64,000 nt of DNA from Leucosporidium creatinivorum (Eukaryota > Basidiomycota > Microbotryomycetes > Leucosporidiales > Leucosporidiaceae): contig BCKL01000002.1 in the NCBI GenBank assembly GCA_001600635.1, forward strand, positions 1,596,266 to 1,660,265, in the 5' to 3' direction. Below are positions 61,955 through 64,000 of this stretch, piece after piece (position 1 is the first letter of the stretch; every line of letters begins with the position of its first letter). The position numbers and the translations under genes were made by a program. The notes under the pieces were generated by a model. That model was not told where the DNA came from. It ran no database searches and worked only from the letters and a program-made list of their open reading frames with translations.

Positions 61955-62751
61955 CTACCACCATTTGACCGACTCGAGCTCTCCCCTCCACCACACGCCC
62001 GCTCCAACGCCCAGCAGCCCGAGCACCGCCCAGCCGAGGTCCAACCTCACAACGCTCCACACCCACAGTGTTCCGATTCCTGGTGCTTGCCGCATGACTT
62101 TGAGATAGCTCTCCGTCGTAGTGATGTGTACTAGAGCGATGCCGGTGCCGACGCAGAGGCCGAAGAGGAGGGCTTGGATGAGGAAGGGAGGGAGGATTGG
62201 TTTCGGCCGAGAGACGAGGAAGGTGAGGAGGAAGATGGCTGTAGGTCGACAGGGGGATAGAAAGGTCAGCTCTGATTCTGGCGAAGGTGTAATAAGAGCT
62301 TTCTAGGGACGATGTTGAGCAGTCGGCCGACCTCGTCTCGACTGCGAAGGTCCATGCCGAACTGAGCGTGCACGGCGTAATCCCTGCAATGGGGCGAGTC
62401 AGCGGTCGTCGGGAAGCTTTAATACATCTCTACTCACATGCCCGAGAAAAGAAAGCCGAAAGGAATAGTCCACAGCAGAGCATTCGCCAGCTCCTCCCAC
62501 AGCTGCATTTCCTCGCCCGCCGCTTCCTGTTCCTGTAGTGCGACTTTAGCTGCTAGCTCTTCGGGCGTTAGGACCAGTAGCGGATCCTTGTCTGCTCCTG
62601 GAAGTGATGAAGGTTTGAGGCCCGAGTGCGAGCTGAGCAGGCGCAGGTGGTCGGCGTCGCTCAGGGTGAATTCTGTAGGCGATGCGGGAGGGGAGGGCGA
62701 AGGCGAAGGAGTCCAGGATCCAGTCTGTACTGTACGGCGCCGTTCAAGCAT
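61955..62751 (-). CDS. Small multi-pass membrane protein
   Basis: Three exons encode about 215 residues. The N-terminal third is Ser/Pro-rich and then acidic. After it come hydrophobic segments: ELANALLWTIPFGFLFSGM, VPSIFLLTFLVS, FLIQALLFGLCVGTGIALVHI and VVRLDLGWAVLGLLGVGAGVWW. The stretch VHITTTESYLKVMRQAPGIGTLWVW between helices three and four is highly polar for such a site and probably the conserved core. The layout resembles a small uncharacterised fungal family of ER-type membrane proteins (DUF7719-like), but the assignment is tentative. The start at 62,751 and stop at 61,957 are clear. Confidence 0.65.
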
Positions 62752-63148
62752 ATTGGTCTAGGCTCGGTGATTCGGTAAGAAGCTGAGATTCAAGCTCGCG
62801 CTTCTTGTCCTCGTACGCTCACCTCGACTCGCTGTCGATACGCTCGCGGAGTGCCCTGGATCAGCTACAAGTCGTGCGAAGCTAAAGCTACTGCTCAGCG
62901 TCCCTCCCTTTACGCCGCTCTCTCTTCGTCTCGTCGTCTTGGTCGCGCTTTGGGCTCGCGCCTGAAAGCTTGGAGCGCAAGTGCACTACAACTCTTCGGT
63001 GAGCTCACCTTTCTGTACAAGCGCTCAAGCTGTACGCTGCTGTGTAGCTGCATTCTGACGGGGCGCCCAGAAAGGCTGCAGACGCTGAACCGCCGAACGC
63101 TCCGAGCGCTGACCGCTCGACGTCTTTCTTACCCATAGGCCCGACACC
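62752..63148. promoter_or_regulatory. Region between divergent genes
   Basis: Almost 400 bp separate the starts of the membrane protein and F-box gene E, so both promoters lie here. No motif stands out. Confidence 0.4.
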
Positions 63149-64000
63149 ATGAGCGAAGCTGGACCTCTCTCTACATCAGACGAAGCTGTCCCCACTATCA
63201 CCTCTCCTTTCGACTCTTCGCCCTCCTCGACCCTCGCCCGAGCTTCCCTCTCCTCCCTCCCCGCCGAGCTCAAGCTTCAGATTGTCGAATCAGTAGAGGA
63301 TCACCAAGACATCATCGACTTGCAGAGTGTCAATTGCGAGTTTCATGCCCTGGCCAGTTTCGCCCGCTGGAGGGTCAGTCCCGTCATCTGCTCCATTCGG
63401 CGACACGGGCGCTGATCCAGTCCATCTCTTGCAGAGGGTCTTCTCCGTCCAGCACCGCCTTGCCAACCTGCGGGCGTTGACTGACGCTGTCGTTCCCCAA
63501 CATGGTCACGCCATGGCCGCCCTCAGGACGGGGTTTGACTGGGACGCGGATTCGGACTTCATCAGCTACGAGGACGAGGAGCGGTTCGCCATCTTCCTCC
63601 ACCTCCTCCGAGCCCTTCCCCACATCACCGAACTCGGGATTATCGAACTGCCACTCGAGCCCTCCCTCATCTCGGTTTCCGCTGGCCGGTCACTCCACCT
63701 CACCTCGCTCAGTCTCTTCGGCCTGGACGACGATCCCCTGATCCCCGAGACGTCGCCTCTATCCTCTGCACGTCCCAGCAACTCATACAATTGGACCTAT
63801 CCGACGTTGCATCGGCAGACGAGCAGACGATGAGCTCGGTCGTAGCCGCAGTTCGAGGGCTGGAACACCTGAAGTTGGTCCGATACTCGTTCGTTCCGCG
63901 AGCCTTCGTGGAGGGACTCAGCCATTCCGCACCTCTAGCTTGCATCTACATGCTCGATGTTGGCGGTGTCAGACCCTCGGGCGTCCTCGACCTCTTGCGC
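63149..64000 (+). CDS. F-box/LRR protein E, cut by the window edge
   Basis: The start MSEAGPLSTSDEAV leads to the F-box-like motif LSSLPAELKLQIVESVEDHQDI ... VNCEFHALASFARWR, with an intron directly behind it, as in the rest of the family. Exon 2 has LRRs (LRALPHITELGIIELPL, SLHLTSLSLFGLDDDP). Near 63,745 the reading frame appears to shift by one base and then continues as LCTSQQLIQLDLSDV and GLEHLKLVRYSFVPRAF to the window edge. It could be a frameshifted paralogue, a sequence error or a missed intron. The 3' end is outside the window. Confidence 0.65.

Overview
The window looks like a draft scaffold from a GC-rich basidiomycete, most likely of the red-yeast/anther-smut side of Pucciniomycotina (Microbotryomycetes-like). 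The grounds are dense host genes broken by many 50-100 nt GT-AG introns, a fungal lysine-pathway gene (homoisocitrate dehydrogenase), a DUF6534-type membrane protein, a PC-esterase and basidiomycete-style Ty3 and Ty1/copia elements. The lineage is an inference from gene style, not from a database match.

Positions 1-13,300 are a transposon graveyard with one fresh arrival. A Ty1/copia element on the minus strand (about 940-12,070) was split by a Ty3/gypsy element, also on the minus strand (1,623-11,206). The Ty3 element has two 1,084 bp LTRs that are almost identical, short target-site duplications, a tRNA-like primer site and a polypurine tract. Two other copia RNase H tails lie on the plus strand.

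Positions 13,490-27,870 carry ordinary housekeeping and membrane genes. In order they are an L-type lectin cargo receptor, a MARVEL-like membrane protein, a Baeyer-Villiger-type flavin monooxygenase, proteasome subunit alpha-6, ribosome assembly factor NIP7, the exon-junction-complex recycling factor PYM and a DUF6534-like membrane protein.

From 28,380 to the right edge the window is dominated by an F-box/leucine-rich-repeat family. There are eight members, here called C, D, C', A, B, B', A' and E from left to right. They share an N-terminal F-box-like exon, an intron just behind it and a long LRR-like exon. Two mirror-image arrangements stand out. C and C' face away from each other around a 2,057 bp inverted repeat that also duplicates the 3' part of the ribosomal protein eS1 gene and abuts a 100-N gap. 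The A-B pair is repeated in inverted order as B'-A' 13 kb away, and the right-hand pair carries frame breaks. Single-copy genes between and around them are quinolinate phosphoribosyltransferase (with a start codon that appears to be split by an intron), an AAGAB/p34-like adaptin-binding protein, a zinc-module nuclear protein, homoisocitrate dehydrogenase, a PC-esterase, a DUF1640 mitochondrial protein and a small multi-pass membrane protein.

The most novel feature is this rapidly duplicating and decaying F-box/LRR cluster. No coordinated pathway links the remaining genes; they read as a normal gene-dense fungal chromosome segment. Gene models were built by eye, so exon borders are approximate unless a splice site is stated.
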